This document shows positions 12,015 through 25,700 of a stretch of 64,000 nucleotides of DNA, piece by piece. The number at the start of each line of letters is the position of its first letter. Position 1 is the first letter of the stretch. The notes under the pieces are model-generated. The model saw only the letters and a list, made by a program, of their open reading frames with translations. It did not search any database and was not told where the DNA came from. The DNA lies in NCBI GenBank assembly GCA_910589415.1, contig OU342638.1, forward strand, positions 12,316,014 through 12,380,013, in the 5' to 3' direction. A program made the position numbers and the translations under genes. The DNA is from Malachius bipustulatus. Its lineage: Eukaryota; Arthropoda; Insecta; Coleoptera; Melyridae.

Positions 12015-15000
12015 AGGCAATTTTGTTTATTTTCTGGAATTGTTCCTGTTTTTATGATTAGTCAACTTCTAGCTTTCAAAGCAGACGGTCGCATGGAATA
12101 ATTGATGTAATGTTAAATTAATACAGTTCCTATGCCTGATAGTCTTCTTTTCGTATGCTATTAGGTCTTATTAGATACCTCAAAGTAGTTGTTTTTAGAT
12201 GTGACGAAATTTCCAACCATCTGAGTAAAAACGGAAGTCGTAAAACCAACATCTCAGTGAGAGAGAGGAAAAAAATGTTCATTCTAAATGCGGTTTTACC
12301 TTTCGTTTGTAGGCAATTTTGTTTATTTTCTGGAATTGTTCCTGTTTTTATGATTAGTCAACTTCTAGCTTTCAAAGCAGACGGTCGCATCGAATAATTG
12401 ATGTAATGTTAAATTAATACAGTTCCTATGCCTGATAGTCTTCTTTTCGTATGCTATTAGGTCTTATTAGATACCTCAAAGTAGTTGTTTTTAGATGTGA
12501 CGAAATTTCCAACCATCTGAGTAAAAACGGAAGTCGTAAAACCAACATCTCAGTGAGAGAGAGGAAAAAAATGTTCATTCTAAATGCGGTTTTACCTTTC
12601 GTTTGTAGGAAATTTTGTTTATTTTCTGGAATTGTTCCTGTTTTTATGATTAGTCAACTTCTAGCTTTCAAAGCAGACGGTCGCATGGAATAATTGATGT
12701 AATGTTAAACTAATACAGTTCCTATGCCTGATAGTCTTCTTTTCGTATGCTATTAGGTCTTATTAGATACCTCAAAGTAGTTGTTTTTAGATGTGACGAA
12801 ATTTCCAACCATCTGAGTAAAAACGGAAGTCGTAAAACCAACATCTCAGTGAGAGAGAGGAAAAAAATGTTCATTCTAAATGCGGTTTTACCTTTCGTTT
12901 GTAGGAAATTTTGTTTATTTTCTGGAATTGTTCCTGTTTCTATGATTAGTCAACTTCTAGCCTTCAAAGCAGACGGTCGCATGGAATAATTGATGGAATG
13001 TTAAACTAATACAGTTCCTATGCCTGATAGTCTTCTTTTCGTATGCTATTAGGTCTTATTAGATACCTCAAAGTAGTTGTTTTTAGATGTGACGAAATTT
13101 CCAACCATCTGAGTAAAAACGGAAGTCGTAAAACCAACATCTCAGTGAGAGAGAGGAAAAAAATGTTCATTCTAAATGCGGTTTTACCTTTCGTTTGTAG
13201 GAAATTTTTTTTTATTTTCTGGAATTGTTCCTGTTTTTATGATTAGTCAACTTCTAGCTTTCAAAGCAAACGGTCGCATGGAATAATTGATGTAATGTTA
13301 AACTAATACAGTTCCTATGCGTGATAGTCTTCTTTGGTATGCTATTAGGTCTTATTAGATACCTCAAAGTAGTTGTTTTTAGATGTGACGAAATTTCCAA
13401 ACATCTGAGTAAAAACGGAAGTCGTAAAACCAACATCTCAGTGAGAGAGAGGAAAAAAATGTTCATTCTAAATGCGGTTTTACCTTTCGTTTGTAGGAAA
13501 TTTTGTTTATTTTCTGGAATTGTTCCTGTTTCTATGATTAGTCAACTTCTAGCCTTCAAAGCAGACGGTCGCATGGAATAATTGATGTAATGTTAAACTA
13601 ATACAGTTCCTATGCGTGATAGTCTTCTTTGGTATGCTATTAGGTCTTATTAGATACCTCAAAGTAGTTGTTTTTAGATGTGACGAAATTTCCAACCATC
13701 TGAGTAAAAACGGAAGTCGTAAAACCAACATCTCAGTGGGAGAGAGGAAAAAAATGTTCATTCTAAATGCGGTTTTACCTTTCGTTTGTAGGAAATTTTG
13801 TTTATTTTCTGGAATTGTTCCTGTTTTTATGATTAGTCAACTTCTAGCCTTCAAAGCAGACGGTCGCATGGAATAATTGATGTAATGTTAAACTAATACA
13901 GTTCCTATGCGTGATAGTCTTCTTTGGTATGCTATTAGGTCTTATTAGATACCTCAAAGTAGTTGTTTTTAGATGTGACGAAATTTCCAACCATCTGAGT
14001 AGAAACGGAAGTCGTAAAACCAACATCTCAGTGAGAGAGAGGAAAAAAATGTTCATTCTAAATGCGGTTTTACCTTTCGTTTGTAGGAAATTTTGTTTAT
14101 TTTCTGGAATTGTTCCTGTTTTTATGATAAGTCAACTTCTAGCCTTCAAAGCAGACGGTCGCATGGAATAATTGATGTAATGTTAAACTAATACAGTTCC
14201 TATGCGTGATAGGCTTCTTTGGTATGCTATTAGGTCTTATTAGATACCTCAAAGTAGTTGTTTTTAGATGTGACGAAATTTCCAACCATCTGAGTAAAAA
14301 CGGAAGTCGTAAAACCAACATCTGAGTGAGAGAGAGGAAAAAAATGTTCATTCTAAATGCGGTTTTACCTTTCGTTTGTAGGAAATTTTGTTTATTTTCT
14401 GGAATTGTTCCTGTTTTTATGATAAGTCAACTTCTAGCCTTCAAAGCAGACGGTCGCATGGAATAATTGATGTAATGTTAAACTAATACAGTTCCTATGC
14501 GTGATAGTCTTATTTGGTATGCTATTAGGTCTTATTAGATACCTCAAAGTAGTTGTTTTTAGATGTGACGAAATTTCCAACCATCTGAGTAAAAACGGAA
14601 GTCGTAAAACCAACATCTGAGTGAGAGAGAGGAAAAAAATGTTCATTCTAAATGCGGTTTTACCTTTCGTTTGTAGGAAATTTTGTTTATTTTCTGGAAT
14701 TGTTCCTGTTTTTATGATAAGTCAACTTCTAGCCTTCAAAGCAGACGGTCGCATGGAATAATTGATGTAATGTTAAACTAATACAGTTCCTATGCGTGAT
14801 AGTCTTCTTTGGTATGCTATTAGGTCTTATTAGATACCTCAAAGTAGTTGTTTTTAGATGTGACGAAATTTCCAACCATCTGAGTAAAAACGGAAGTCGT
14901 AAAACCAACATCTGAGTGAGAGAGAGGAAAAAAATGTTCATTCTAAATGCGGTTTTACCTTTCGTTTGTAGGAAATTTTGTTTATTTTCTGGAATTGTTC

Positions 15001-16834
15001 CTGTTTTTATGATAAGTCAACTTCTAGCCTTCAAAGCAGACGGTCGCATGGAATAATTGATGTAATGTTAAACTAATACAGTTCCTATGCGTGATAGTCT
15101 TCTTTGGTATGCTATTAGGTCTTATTAGATACCTCAAAGTAGTTGTTTTTAGATGTGACGAAATTTCCAACCATCTGAGTAAAAACGGAAGTCGTAAAAC
15201 CAACATCTCAGTGAGAGAGAGGAAAAAAATGTTCATTCTAAATGCGGTTTTACCTTTCGTTTGTAGGAAATTTTGTTTATTTTCTGGAATTGTTCCTGTT
15301 TCTATGATTAGTCAACTTCTAGCTTTCAAAGCAGACGGTCGCATGGAATAATTGATGGAATGTTAAACTAGTACAGTTCCTATGCGTGATAGTCTTCTTT
15401 GGTAGGCTATTAGGTCTTATTAGATACCTCAAAGTAGTTGTTTTTAGATGTGACGAAATTTCCAACCATCTGAGTAAAAACGGAAGTCGTAAAACCAACA
15501 TCTCAGTGAGAGAGAGGAAAAAAATGTTCATTCTAAATGCGGTTTTACCTTTCGTTTGTAGGAAATTTTGTTTATTTTCTGGAATTGTTCCTGTTTTTAT
15601 GATTAGTCAACTTCTAGCTTTCAAAGCAGACGGTCGCATGGAATAATTGATGTAATGTTAAACTAATACAGTTCCTATGCGTGATAGTCTTTTTTGGTAT
15701 GCTATTAGGTCTTATTAGATACCTCAAAGTAGTTGTTTTTAGATGTGACGAAATTTCCAACCATCTGAGTAAAAACGGAAGTCGTAAAACCAACATCTCA
15801 GTGAGAGAGAGGAAAAAAATGTTCATTCTAAATGCGGTTTTACCTTTCGTTTGTAGGAAATTTTGTTAATTTTCTGGAATTGTTCCTGTTTTTATGATTA
15901 GTCAACTTCTAGCTTTCAAAGCAGACGGTCGCATGGAATAATTGATGTAATGTTAAACTAATACAGTTCCTATGCGTGAGAGTCTTCTTTGGTATGCTAT
16001 TAGGTCTTACTAGATACCTCTAAGTAGTTGTTTTTAGATGTGACGAAATTTCCAACCATCTGAGTAAAAACGGAAGTCGTAAAACCAACATCTCAGTGAG
16101 AGAGAGGAAAAAAAAGTTCATTCTAAATGCGGTTTTACCTTTCGTTTGTAGGAAATTTTGTTTATTTTCTGGAATTGTTCCTGTTTCTATGATTAGTCAA
16201 CTTCTAGCTTTCAAAGCAGACGGTCGCATGGAATAATTGATGGAATGTTAAACTAATACAGTTCCTATGCCTGATAGTCTTCTTTGGTATGCTATTAGGT
16301 CTTATTAGATACCTCAAAGTAGTTGTTTTTAGATGTGACGAAATTTCCAACCATCTGAGTAAAAACGGAAGTCGTAAAACCAACATCTCAGTGAGAGAGA
16401 GGAAAAAAATGTTCATTCTAAATGCGGTTTTACCTTTCGTTTGTAGGAAATTTTGTTTATTTTCTGGAATTGTTCCTGTTTTTATGATTAGTCAACTTCT
16501 AGCTTTCAAAGCAGACGGTCGCATGGAATAATTGATGTAATGTTAAACTAATACAGTTCCTATGCGTGATAGTCTTCTTTTCGTATGCTATTAGGTCTTA
16601 TTAGATACCTCAAAGTAGTTGTTTTTAGATGTGACGAAATTTCCAACCATCTGAGTAAAAACGGAAGTCGTAAAACCAACATCTCAGTGAGAGAGAGGAA
16701 AAAAATGTTCATTCTAAATGCGGTTTTACCTTTCGTTTGTAGGAAACTTTGTTTATTTTCTGGAATTGTTCCTGTTTCTATGATTAGTCAACTTCTAGCC
16801 TTCAAAGCAGACGGTCGCATGGAATAATTGATGT
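12015..16834 (+). repeat. Segmental duplication within the array, copy A2
   Basis: This is the second copy of the block at 1680-6794, carrying the same ordered series of rare variants. Relative to A1 it lacks the monomer at 2662-2956 and one more in the 3.5-3.9 kb region, and it has one extra monomer near 15.4-15.7 kb. Its 4820 bp is therefore exactly 295 bp shorter than A1. It also has private changes such as TCTTATTTGG near 14509. The left boundary lies inside a monomer, because the upstream half of the monomer at 11814 does not match its counterpart at 1479 while the downstream half does. Confidence 0.85.
12997..13293 (+). repeat. 297 bp variant monomer, twin of 2957-3253
   Basis: It has the same two +1 changes (TTTTCGTATG and the nine-T run) and the same AAAGCAAACGG substitution as the copy exactly 10040 bp upstream. 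Two independent length changes plus a substitution in the same copy are very unlikely to arise twice, so this pair anchors the A1/A2 duplication. Confidence 0.9.
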
Positions 16835-19189
16835 AATGTTAAACTAATACAGTTCTTATGCGTGATAGTCTTCTTTTCGTATGCTATTAGGTCTTATTAG
16901 ATACCTCAAAGTAGTTGTTTTTAGATGTGACGAAATTTCCAACCATCTGAGTAAAAACGGAAGTCGTAAAACCAACATCTCAGTGAGAGAGAGGAAAAAA
17001 ATGTTCATTCTAAATGCGGTTTTACCTTTCGTTTGTAGGAAATTTTGTTTATTTTCTGGAATTGTTCCTGTTTCTATGATTAGTCAACTTCTAGCTTTCA
17101 AAGCAGACGGTCGCATGGAATAATTGATGGAATGTTAAACTAGTACAGTTCCTATGCGTGATAGTCTTCTTTGGTAGGCTATTAGGTCTTATTAGATACC
17201 TCAAAGTAGTTGTTTTTAGATGTGACGAAATTTCCAACCATCTGAGTAAAAACGGAAGTCGTAAAACCAACATCTCAGTGAGAGAGAGGAAAAAAATGTT
17301 CATTCTAAATGCGGTTTTACCTTTCGTTTGTAGGAAATTTTGTTTATTTTCTGGAATTGTTCCTGTTTCTATGATTAGTCAACTTCTAGCTTTCAAAGCA
17401 GACGGTCGCATGGAATAATTGATGTAATGTTAAACTAATACAGTTCCTATGCGTGATAGTCTTTTTTTGTATGCTATTAGGTCTTATTAGATACCTCAAA
17501 GTAGTTGTTTTTAGATGTGACGAAATTTCCAACCATCTGAGTAAAAACGGAAGTCGTAAAACCAACATCTCAGTGAGAGAGAGGAAAAAAATGTTCATTC
17601 TAAATGCGGTTTTACCTTTCGTTTGTAGGAAATTTTGTTAATTTTCTGGAATTGTTCCTGTTTCTATGATTAGTCAACTTCTAGCTTTCAAAGCAGACGG
17701 TCGCATGGAATAATTGATGTAATGTTAAACTAATACAGTTCCTATGAGTGATAGTCTTCTTTGGTATGCTATTAGGTCTTATTAGATACCTCTAAGTAGT
17801 TGTTTTTAGATGTGACGAAATTTCCAACCATCTGAGTAAAAACGGAAGTCGTAAAACCAACATCTCAGTGAGAGAGAGGAAAAAAATGTTCATTCTAAAT
17901 GCGGTTTTACCTTTCGTTTGTAGGAAATTTTGTTTATTTTCTGGAATTGTTCCTGTTTCTATGATTAGTCAACTTCTAGCTTTCAAAGCAGACGGTCGCA
18001 TGGAATAATTGATGGAATGTTAAACTAATACAGTTCCTATGCCTGATAGTCTTCTTTGGTATGCTATTAGGTCTTATTAGATACCTCAAAGTAGTTGTTT
18101 TTAGATGTGACGAAATTTCCAACCATCTGAGTAAAAACGGAAGTCGTAAAACCAACATCTCAGTGAGAGAGAGGAAAAAAATGTTCATTCTAAATGCGGT
18201 TTTACCTTTCGTTTGTAGGAAATTTTGTTTATTTTCTGGAATTGTTCCTGTTTCTATGATTAGTCAACTTCTAGCTTTCAAAGCAGACGGTCGCATGGAA
18301 TAATTGATGTAATGTTAAACTAATACAGTTCCTATGAGTGATAGTCTTCTTTGGTATGCTATTAGGTCTTATTAGATACCTCTAAGTAGTTGTTTTTAGA
18401 TGTGACGAAATTTCCAACCATCTGAGTAAAAACGGAAGTCGTAAAACCAACATCTCAGTGAGAGAGAGGAAAAAAATGTTCATTCTAAATGCGGTTTTAC
18501 CTTTCGTTTGTAGGAAATTTTGTTTATTTTCTGGAATTGTTCCTGTTTCTATGATTAGTCAACTTCTAGCTTTCAAAGCAGACGGTCGCATGGAATAATT
18601 GATGGAATGTTAAACTAATACAGTTCCTATGCCTGATAGTCTTCTTTGGTATGCTATTAGGTCTTATTAGATACCTCAAAGTAGTTGTTTTTAGATGTGA
18701 CGAAATTTCCAACCATCTGAGTAAAAACGGAAGTCGTAAAACCAACATCTCAGTGAGAGAGAGGAAAAAAATGTTCATTCTAAATGCGGTTTTACCTTTC
18801 GTTTGTAGGAAATTTTGTTTATTTTCTGGAATTGTTCCTGTTTCTATGATTAGTCAACTTCTAGCTTTCAAAGCAGACGGTCGCATGGAATAATTGATGT
18901 AATGTTAAACTAATACAGTTCCTATGCGTGATAGTCTTCTTTTCGTATGCTATTAGGTCTTATTAGATACCTCAAAGTAGTTGTTTTTAGATGTGACGAA
19001 ATTTCCAACCATCTGAGTAAAAACGGAAGTCGTAAAACCAACATCTCAGTGAGAGAGAGGAAAAAAATGTTAATTCTAAATGCGGTTTTACCTTTCGTTT
19101 GTAGGAAATTTTGTTTATTTTCTGGAATTGTTCCTGTTTTTATGATTAGTCAACTTCTAGCCTTCAAAGCAGACGGTCGCATGGAATAA
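16100..19189 (+). repeat. 12-monomer tandem duplication, copy B1
   Basis: This stretch recurs 3543 bp downstream, which is 12 monomers (12 x 295 plus three +1 variants). Shared private variants in order are GGAAACTTT near 16743 and 20286, CAGTTCTTATG near 16850 and 20393, ACTAGTAC near 17146 and 20689, the CTTTTTTTGT run near 17461 and 21004, TTTTGTTAATT near 17633 and 21176, CCTATGAGTG twice (near 17743 and 18333; 21286 and 21876), and ATGTTAATTC near 19068 and 22611. The left edge is inside the monomer starting near 15949: its first half differs from the counterpart while its AAAAGTTC second half matches. Confidence 0.9.
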
Positions 19190-19642
19190 TTGATGGAATG
19201 TTAAACTAATACAGTTCCTATGCCTGATAGTCTTCTTTGGTATGCTATTAGGTCTTATTAGATACCTCAAAGTAGTTGTTTTTAGATGTGACGAAATTTC
19301 CAACCATCTGAGTAAAAACGGAAGTCGTAAAACCAACATCTCAGTGAGAGAGAGGAAAAAAATGTTCATTCTAAATGCGGTTTTACCTTTCGTTTGTAGG
19401 AAATTTTGTTTATTTTCTGGAATTGTTCCTGTTTTTATGATTAGTCAACTTCTAGCTTTCAAAGCAGACGGTCGCATGGAATAATTGATGTAATGTTAAA
19501 CTAATACAGTTCCTATGCGTGATAGTCTTCTTTGGTATGCTATTAGGTCTTATTAGATACCTCTAAGTAGTTGTTTTTAGATGTGACGAAATTTCCAACC
19601 ATCTGAGTAAAAACGGAAGTCGTAAAACCAACATCTCAGTGA

Positions 19643-22600
19643 GAGAGAGGAAAAAAAAGTTCATTCTAAATGCGGTTTTACCTTTCGTTTGTAGGAAATT
19701 TTGTTTATTTTCTGGAATTGTTCCTGTTTCTATGATTAGTCAACTTCTAGCTTTCAAAGCAGACGGTCGCATGGAATAATTGATGGAATGTTAAACTAAT
19801 ACAGTTCCTATGCCTGATAGTCTTCTTTGGTATGCTATTAGGTCTTATTAGATACCTCAAAGTAGTTGTTTTTAGATGTGACGAAATTTCCAACCATCTG
19901 AGTAAAAACGGAAGTCGTAAAACCAACATCTCAGTGAGAGAGAGGAAAAAAATGTTCATTCTAAATGCGGTTTTACCTTTCGTTTGTAGGAAATTTTGTT
20001 TATTTTCTGGAATTGTTCCTGTTTTTATGATTAGTCAACTTCTAGCTTTCAAAGCAGACGGTCGCATGGAATAATTGATGTAATGTTAAACTAATACAGT
20101 TCCTATGCGTGATAGTCTTCTTTTCGTATGCTATTAGGTCTTATTAGATACCTCAAAGTAGTTGTTTTTAGATGTGACGAAATTTCCAACCATCTGAGTA
20201 AAAACGGAAGTCGTAAAACCAACATCTCAGTGAGAGAGAGGAAAAAAATGTTCATTCTAAATGCGGTTTTACCTTTCGTTTGTAGGAAACTTTGTTTATT
20301 TTCTGGAATTGTTCCTGTTTCTATGATTAGTCAACTTCTAGCCTTCAAAGCAGACGGTCGCATGGAATAATTGATGTAATGTTAAACTAATACAGTTCTT
20401 ATGCGTGATAGTCTTCTTTTCGTATGCTATTAGGTCTTATTAGATACCTCAAAGTAGTTGTTTTTAGATGTGACGAAATTTCCAACCATCTGAGTAAAAA
20501 CGGAAGTCGTAAAACCAACATCTCAGTGAGAGAGAGGAAAAAAATGTTCATTCTAAATGCGGTTTTACCTTTCGTTTGTAGGAAATTTTGTTTATTTTCT
20601 GGAATTGTTCCTGTTTCTATGATTAGTCAACTTCTAGCTTTCAAAGCAGACGGTCGCATGGAATAATTGATGGAATGTTAAACTAGTACAGTTCCTATGC
20701 GTGATAGTCTTCTTTGGTAGGCTATTAGGTCTTATTAGATACCTCAAAGTAGTTGTTTTTAGATGTGACGAAATTTCCAACCATCTGAGTAAAAACGGAA
20801 GTCGTAAAACCAACATCTCAGTGAGAGAGAGGAAAAAAATGTTCATTCTAAATGCGGTTTTACCTTTCGTTTGTAGGAAATTTTGTTTATTTTCTGGAAT
20901 TGTTCCTGTTTCTATGATTAGTCAACTTCTAGCTTTCAAAGCAGACGGTCGCATGGAATAATTGATGTAATGTTAAACTAATACAGTTCCTATGCGTGAT
21001 AGTCTTTTTTTGTATGCTATTAGGTCTTATTAGATACCTCAAAGTAGTTGTTTTTAGATGTGACGAAATTTCCAACCATCTGAGTAAAAACGGAAGTCGT
21101 AAAACCAACATCTCAGTGAGAGAGAGGAAAAAAATGTTCATTCTAAATGCGGTTTTACCTTTCGTTTGTAGGAAATTTTGTTAATTTTCTGGAATTGTTC
21201 CTGTTTCTATGATTAGTCAACTTCTAGCTTTCAAAGCAGACGGTCGCATGGAATAATTGATGTAATGTTAAACTAATACAGTTCCTATGAGTGATAGTCT
21301 TCTTTGGTATGCTATTAGGTCTTATTAGATACCTCTAAGTAGTTGTTTTTAGATGTGACGAAATTTCCAACCATCTGAGTAAAAACGGAAGTCGTAAAAC
21401 CAACATCTCAGTGAGAGAGAGGAAAAAAATGTTCATTCTAAATGCGGTTTTACCTTTCGTTTGTAGGAAATTTTGTTTATTTTCTGGAATTGTTCCTGTT
21501 TCTATGATTAGTCAACTTCTAGCTTTCAAAGCAGACGGTCGCATGGAATAATTGATGGAATGTTAAACTAATACAGTTCCTATGCCTGATAGTCTTCTTT
21601 GGTATGCTATTAGGTCTTATTAGATACCTCAAAGTAGTTGTTTTTAGATGTGACGAAATTTCCAACCATCTGAGTAAAAACGGAAGTCGTAAAACCAACA
21701 TCTCAGTGAGAGAGAGGAAAAAAATGTTCATTCTAAATGCGGTTTTACCTTTCGTTTGTAGGAAATTTTGTTTATTTTCTGGAATTGTTCCTGTTTCTAT
21801 GATTAGTCAACTTCTAGCTTTCAAAGCAGACGGTCGCATGGAATAATTGATGTAATGTTAAACTAATACAGTTCCTATGAGTGATAGTCTTCTTTGGTAT
21901 GTTATTAGGTCTTATTAGATACCTCTAAGTAGTTGTTTTTAGATGTGACGAAATTTCCAACCATCTGAGTAAAAACGGAAGTCGTAAAACCAACATCTCA
22001 GTGAGAGAGAGGAAAAAAATGTTCATTCTAAATGCGGTTTTACCTTTCGTTTGTAGGAAATTTTGTTTATTTTCTGGAATTGTTCCTGTTTCTATGATTA
22101 GTCAACTTCTAGCTTTCAAAGCAGACGGTCGCATGGAATAATTGATGGAATGTTAAACTAATACAGTTCCTATGCCTGATAGTCTTCTTTGGTATGCTAT
22201 TAGGTCTTATTAGATACCTCAAAGTAGTTGTTTTTAGATGTGACGAAATTTCCAACCATCTGAGTAAAAACGGAAGTCGTAAAACCAACATCTCAGTGAG
22301 AGAGAGGAAAAAAATGTTCATTCTAAATGCGGTTTTACCTTTCGTTTGTAGGAAATTTTGTTTATTTTCTGGAATTGTTCCTGTTTCTATGATTAGTCAA
22401 CTTCTAGCTTTCAAAGCAGACGGTCGCATGGAATAATTGATGTAATGTTAAACTAATACAGTTCCTATGCGTGATAGTCTTCTTTTCGTATGCTATTAGG
22501 TCTTATTAGATACCTCAAAGTAGTTGTTTTTAGATGTGACGAAATTTCCAACCATCTGAGTAAAAACGGAAGTCGTAAAACCAACATCTCAGTGAGAGAG

Positions 22601-22732
22601 AGGAAAAAAATGTTAATTCTAAATGCGGTTTTACCTTTCGTTTGTAGGAAATTTTGTTTATTTTCTGGAATTGTTCCTGTTTTTATGATTAGTCAACTTC
22701 TAGCCTTCAAAGCAGACGGTCGCATGGAATAA
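19643..22732 (+). repeat. 12-monomer tandem duplication, copy B2
   Basis: This is the second copy of the 12-monomer block, with the same order of private variants at a constant 3543 bp offset. The constant offset means no whole monomer has been gained or lost since duplication, so the event looks more recent than A1/A2. One private change is GTTATTAGG near 21901. The match ends at 22732, where the next monomer begins after GATGT instead of GATGG. Confidence 0.9.
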
Positions 22733-25700
22733 TTGATGTAATGTTAAACTAATACAGTTCCTATGCGTGATAGTCTTCTTTGGTATGCTATTAGGTCTTA
22801 TTAGATACCTCAAAGTAGTTGTTTTTAGATGTGACGAAATTTCCAACCATCTGAGTAAAAACGGAAGTCGTAAAACCAACATCTCAGTGAGAGAGAGGAA
22901 AAAAATGTTCATTCTAAATGCGGTTTTACCTTTCGTTTGTAGGAAATTTTGTTTATTTTCTGGAATTGTTCCTGTTTTTATGATTAGTCAACTTCTAGCC
23001 TTCAAAGCAGACGGTCGCATGGAATAATTGATGTAATGTTAAACTAATACAGTTCCTATGCGTGATAGTCTTCTTTGGTATGCTATTAGGTCTTATTAGA
23101 TACCTCAAAGTAGTTGTTTTTAGATGTGACGAAATTTCCAACCATCTGAGTAAAAACGGAAGTCGTAAAACCAACATCTCAGTGAGAGAGAGGAAAAAAA
23201 TGTTCATTCTAAATGCGGTTTTACCTTTCGTTTGTAGGAAACTTTGTTTATTTTCTGGAATTGTTCCTGTTTCTATGATTAGTCAACTTCTAGCCTTCAA
23301 AGCAGACGGTCGCATGGAATAATTGATGTAATGTTAAACTAATACAGTTCCTATGCGTGATAGTCTTCTTTGGTATGCTATTAGGTCTTATTAGATACCT
23401 CAAAGTAGTTGTTTTGAGATGTGACGAAATTTCCAACCATCTGAGTACAAACGGAAGTCGTAAAACCAACATCTCAGTGAGAGAGAGGAAAAAAATGTTC
23501 ATTCTAAATGCGGTTTTACCTTTCGTTTGTAGGAAATTTTGTTTATTTTCTGGAATTGTTCCTGTTTCTATGATTAGTCAACTTCTAGCTTTCAAAGCAG
23601 ACGGTCGCATGGAATAATTGATGGAATGTTAAACTAGTACAGTTCCTATGCGTGATAGTCTTCTTTGGTAGGCTATTAGGTCTTATTAGATACCTCAAAG
23701 TAGTTGTTTTTAGATGTGACGAAATTTCCAACCATCTGAGTAAAAACGGAAGTCGTAAAACCAACATCTCAGTGAGAGAGAGGAAAAAAATGTTCATTCT
23801 AAATGCGGTTTTACCTTTCGTTTGTAGGAAATTTTGTTTATTTTCTGGAATTGTTCCTGTTTCTATGATTAGTCAACTTCTAGCTTTCAAAGCAGACGGT
23901 CGCATGGAATAATTGATGTAATGTTAAACTAATACAGTTCCTATGCGTGATAGTCTTCTTTGGTATGCTGTTAGGTCTTATTAGATACCTCAAAGTAGTT
24001 GTTTTTAGATGTGACGAAATTTCCAACCATCTGAGTAAAAACGGAAGTCGTAAAACCAACATCTCAGTGAGAGAGAGGAAAAAAATGTTCATTCTAAATG
24101 CGGTTTTACCTTTCGTTTGTAGGAAATTTTGTTTATTTTCTGGAATTGTTCCTGTTTCTATGATTAGTCAACTTCTAGCTTTCAAAGCAGACGGTCGCAT
24201 GGAATAATTGATGGAATGTTAAACTAATACAGTTCCTATGCGTGATAGTCTTCTTTGGTATGCTATTAGGTCTTATTAGATACCTCAAAGTAGTTGTTTT
24301 TAGATGTGACGAAATTTCCAACCATCTGAGTACAAACGGAAGTCGTAAAACCAACATCTCAGTGAGAGAGAGGAAAAAAATGTTCATTCTAAATGCGGTT
24401 TTACCTTTCGTTTGTAGGAAATTTTGTTTATTTTCTGGAATTGTTCCTGTTTCTATGATTAGTCAACTTCTAGCTTTCAAAGCAGACGGTCGCATGGAAT
24501 AATTGATGGAATGTTAAACTAGTACAGTTCCTATGCGTGATAGTCTTCTTTGGTAGGCTATTAGGTCTTATTAGATACCTCAAAGTAGTTGTTTTTAGAT
24601 GTGACGAAATTTCCAACCATCTGAGTAAAAACGGAAGTCGTAAAACCAACATCTCAGTGAGAGAGAGGAAAAAAATGTTCATTCTAAATGCGGTTTTACC
24701 TTTCGTTTGTAGGAAATTTTGTTTATTTTCTGGAATTGTTCCTGTTTCTATGATTAGTCAACTTCTAGCTTTCAAAGCAGACGGTCGCATGGAATAATTG
24801 ATGTAATGTTAAACTAATACAGTTCCTATGCGTGATAGTCTTCTTTGGTATGCTATTAGGTCTTATTAGATACCTCAAAGTAGTTGTTTTTAGATGTGAC
24901 GAAATTTCCAACCATCTGAGTAAAAACGGAAGTCGTAAAACCAACATCTCAGTGAGAGAGAGGAAAAAAATGTTCATTCTAAATGCGGTTTTACCTTTCG
25001 TTTGTAGGAAATTTTGTTTATTTTCTGGAATTGTTCCTGTTTTTATGATTAGTCAACTTCTAGCTTTCAAAGCAGACGGTCGCATGGAATAATTGATGGA
25101 ATGTTAAACTAATACAGTTCCTATGCGTGATAGTCTTCTTTGGTATGCTATTAGGTCTTATTAGATACCTCAAAGTAGTTGTTTTTAGATGTGACGAAAT
25201 TTCCAACCATCTGAGTAAAAACGGAAGTCGTAAAACCAACATCTCAGTGAGAGAGAGGAAAAAAATGTTCATTCTAAATGCGGTTTTACCTTTCGTTTGT
25301 AGGAAATTTTGTTTATTTTCTGGAATTGTTCCTGTTTCTATGATTAGTCTACTTCTAGCTTTCAAAGCAGACGGTCGCATGAAATAATTGATGTAATGTT
25401 AAACTAATACAGTTCCTATGCGTGATAGTCTTCTTTGGTATGCTATTAGGTCTTATTAGATAACTCTAAGTAGTTGTTTTTAGATGTGACGAAATTTCCA
25501 ACCATCTGAGTAAAAACGGAAGTCGTAAAACCAACATCTCAGTGAGAGAGAGGAAAAAAATGTTCATTCTAAATGCGGTTTTACCTTTCGTTTGTAGGAA
25601 ATTTTGTTTATTTTCTGGAATTGTTCCTGTTTTTATGATTAGTCAACTTCTAGCTTTCAAAGCAGACGGTCGCATGGAATAATTGACGTAATGTTAAACT

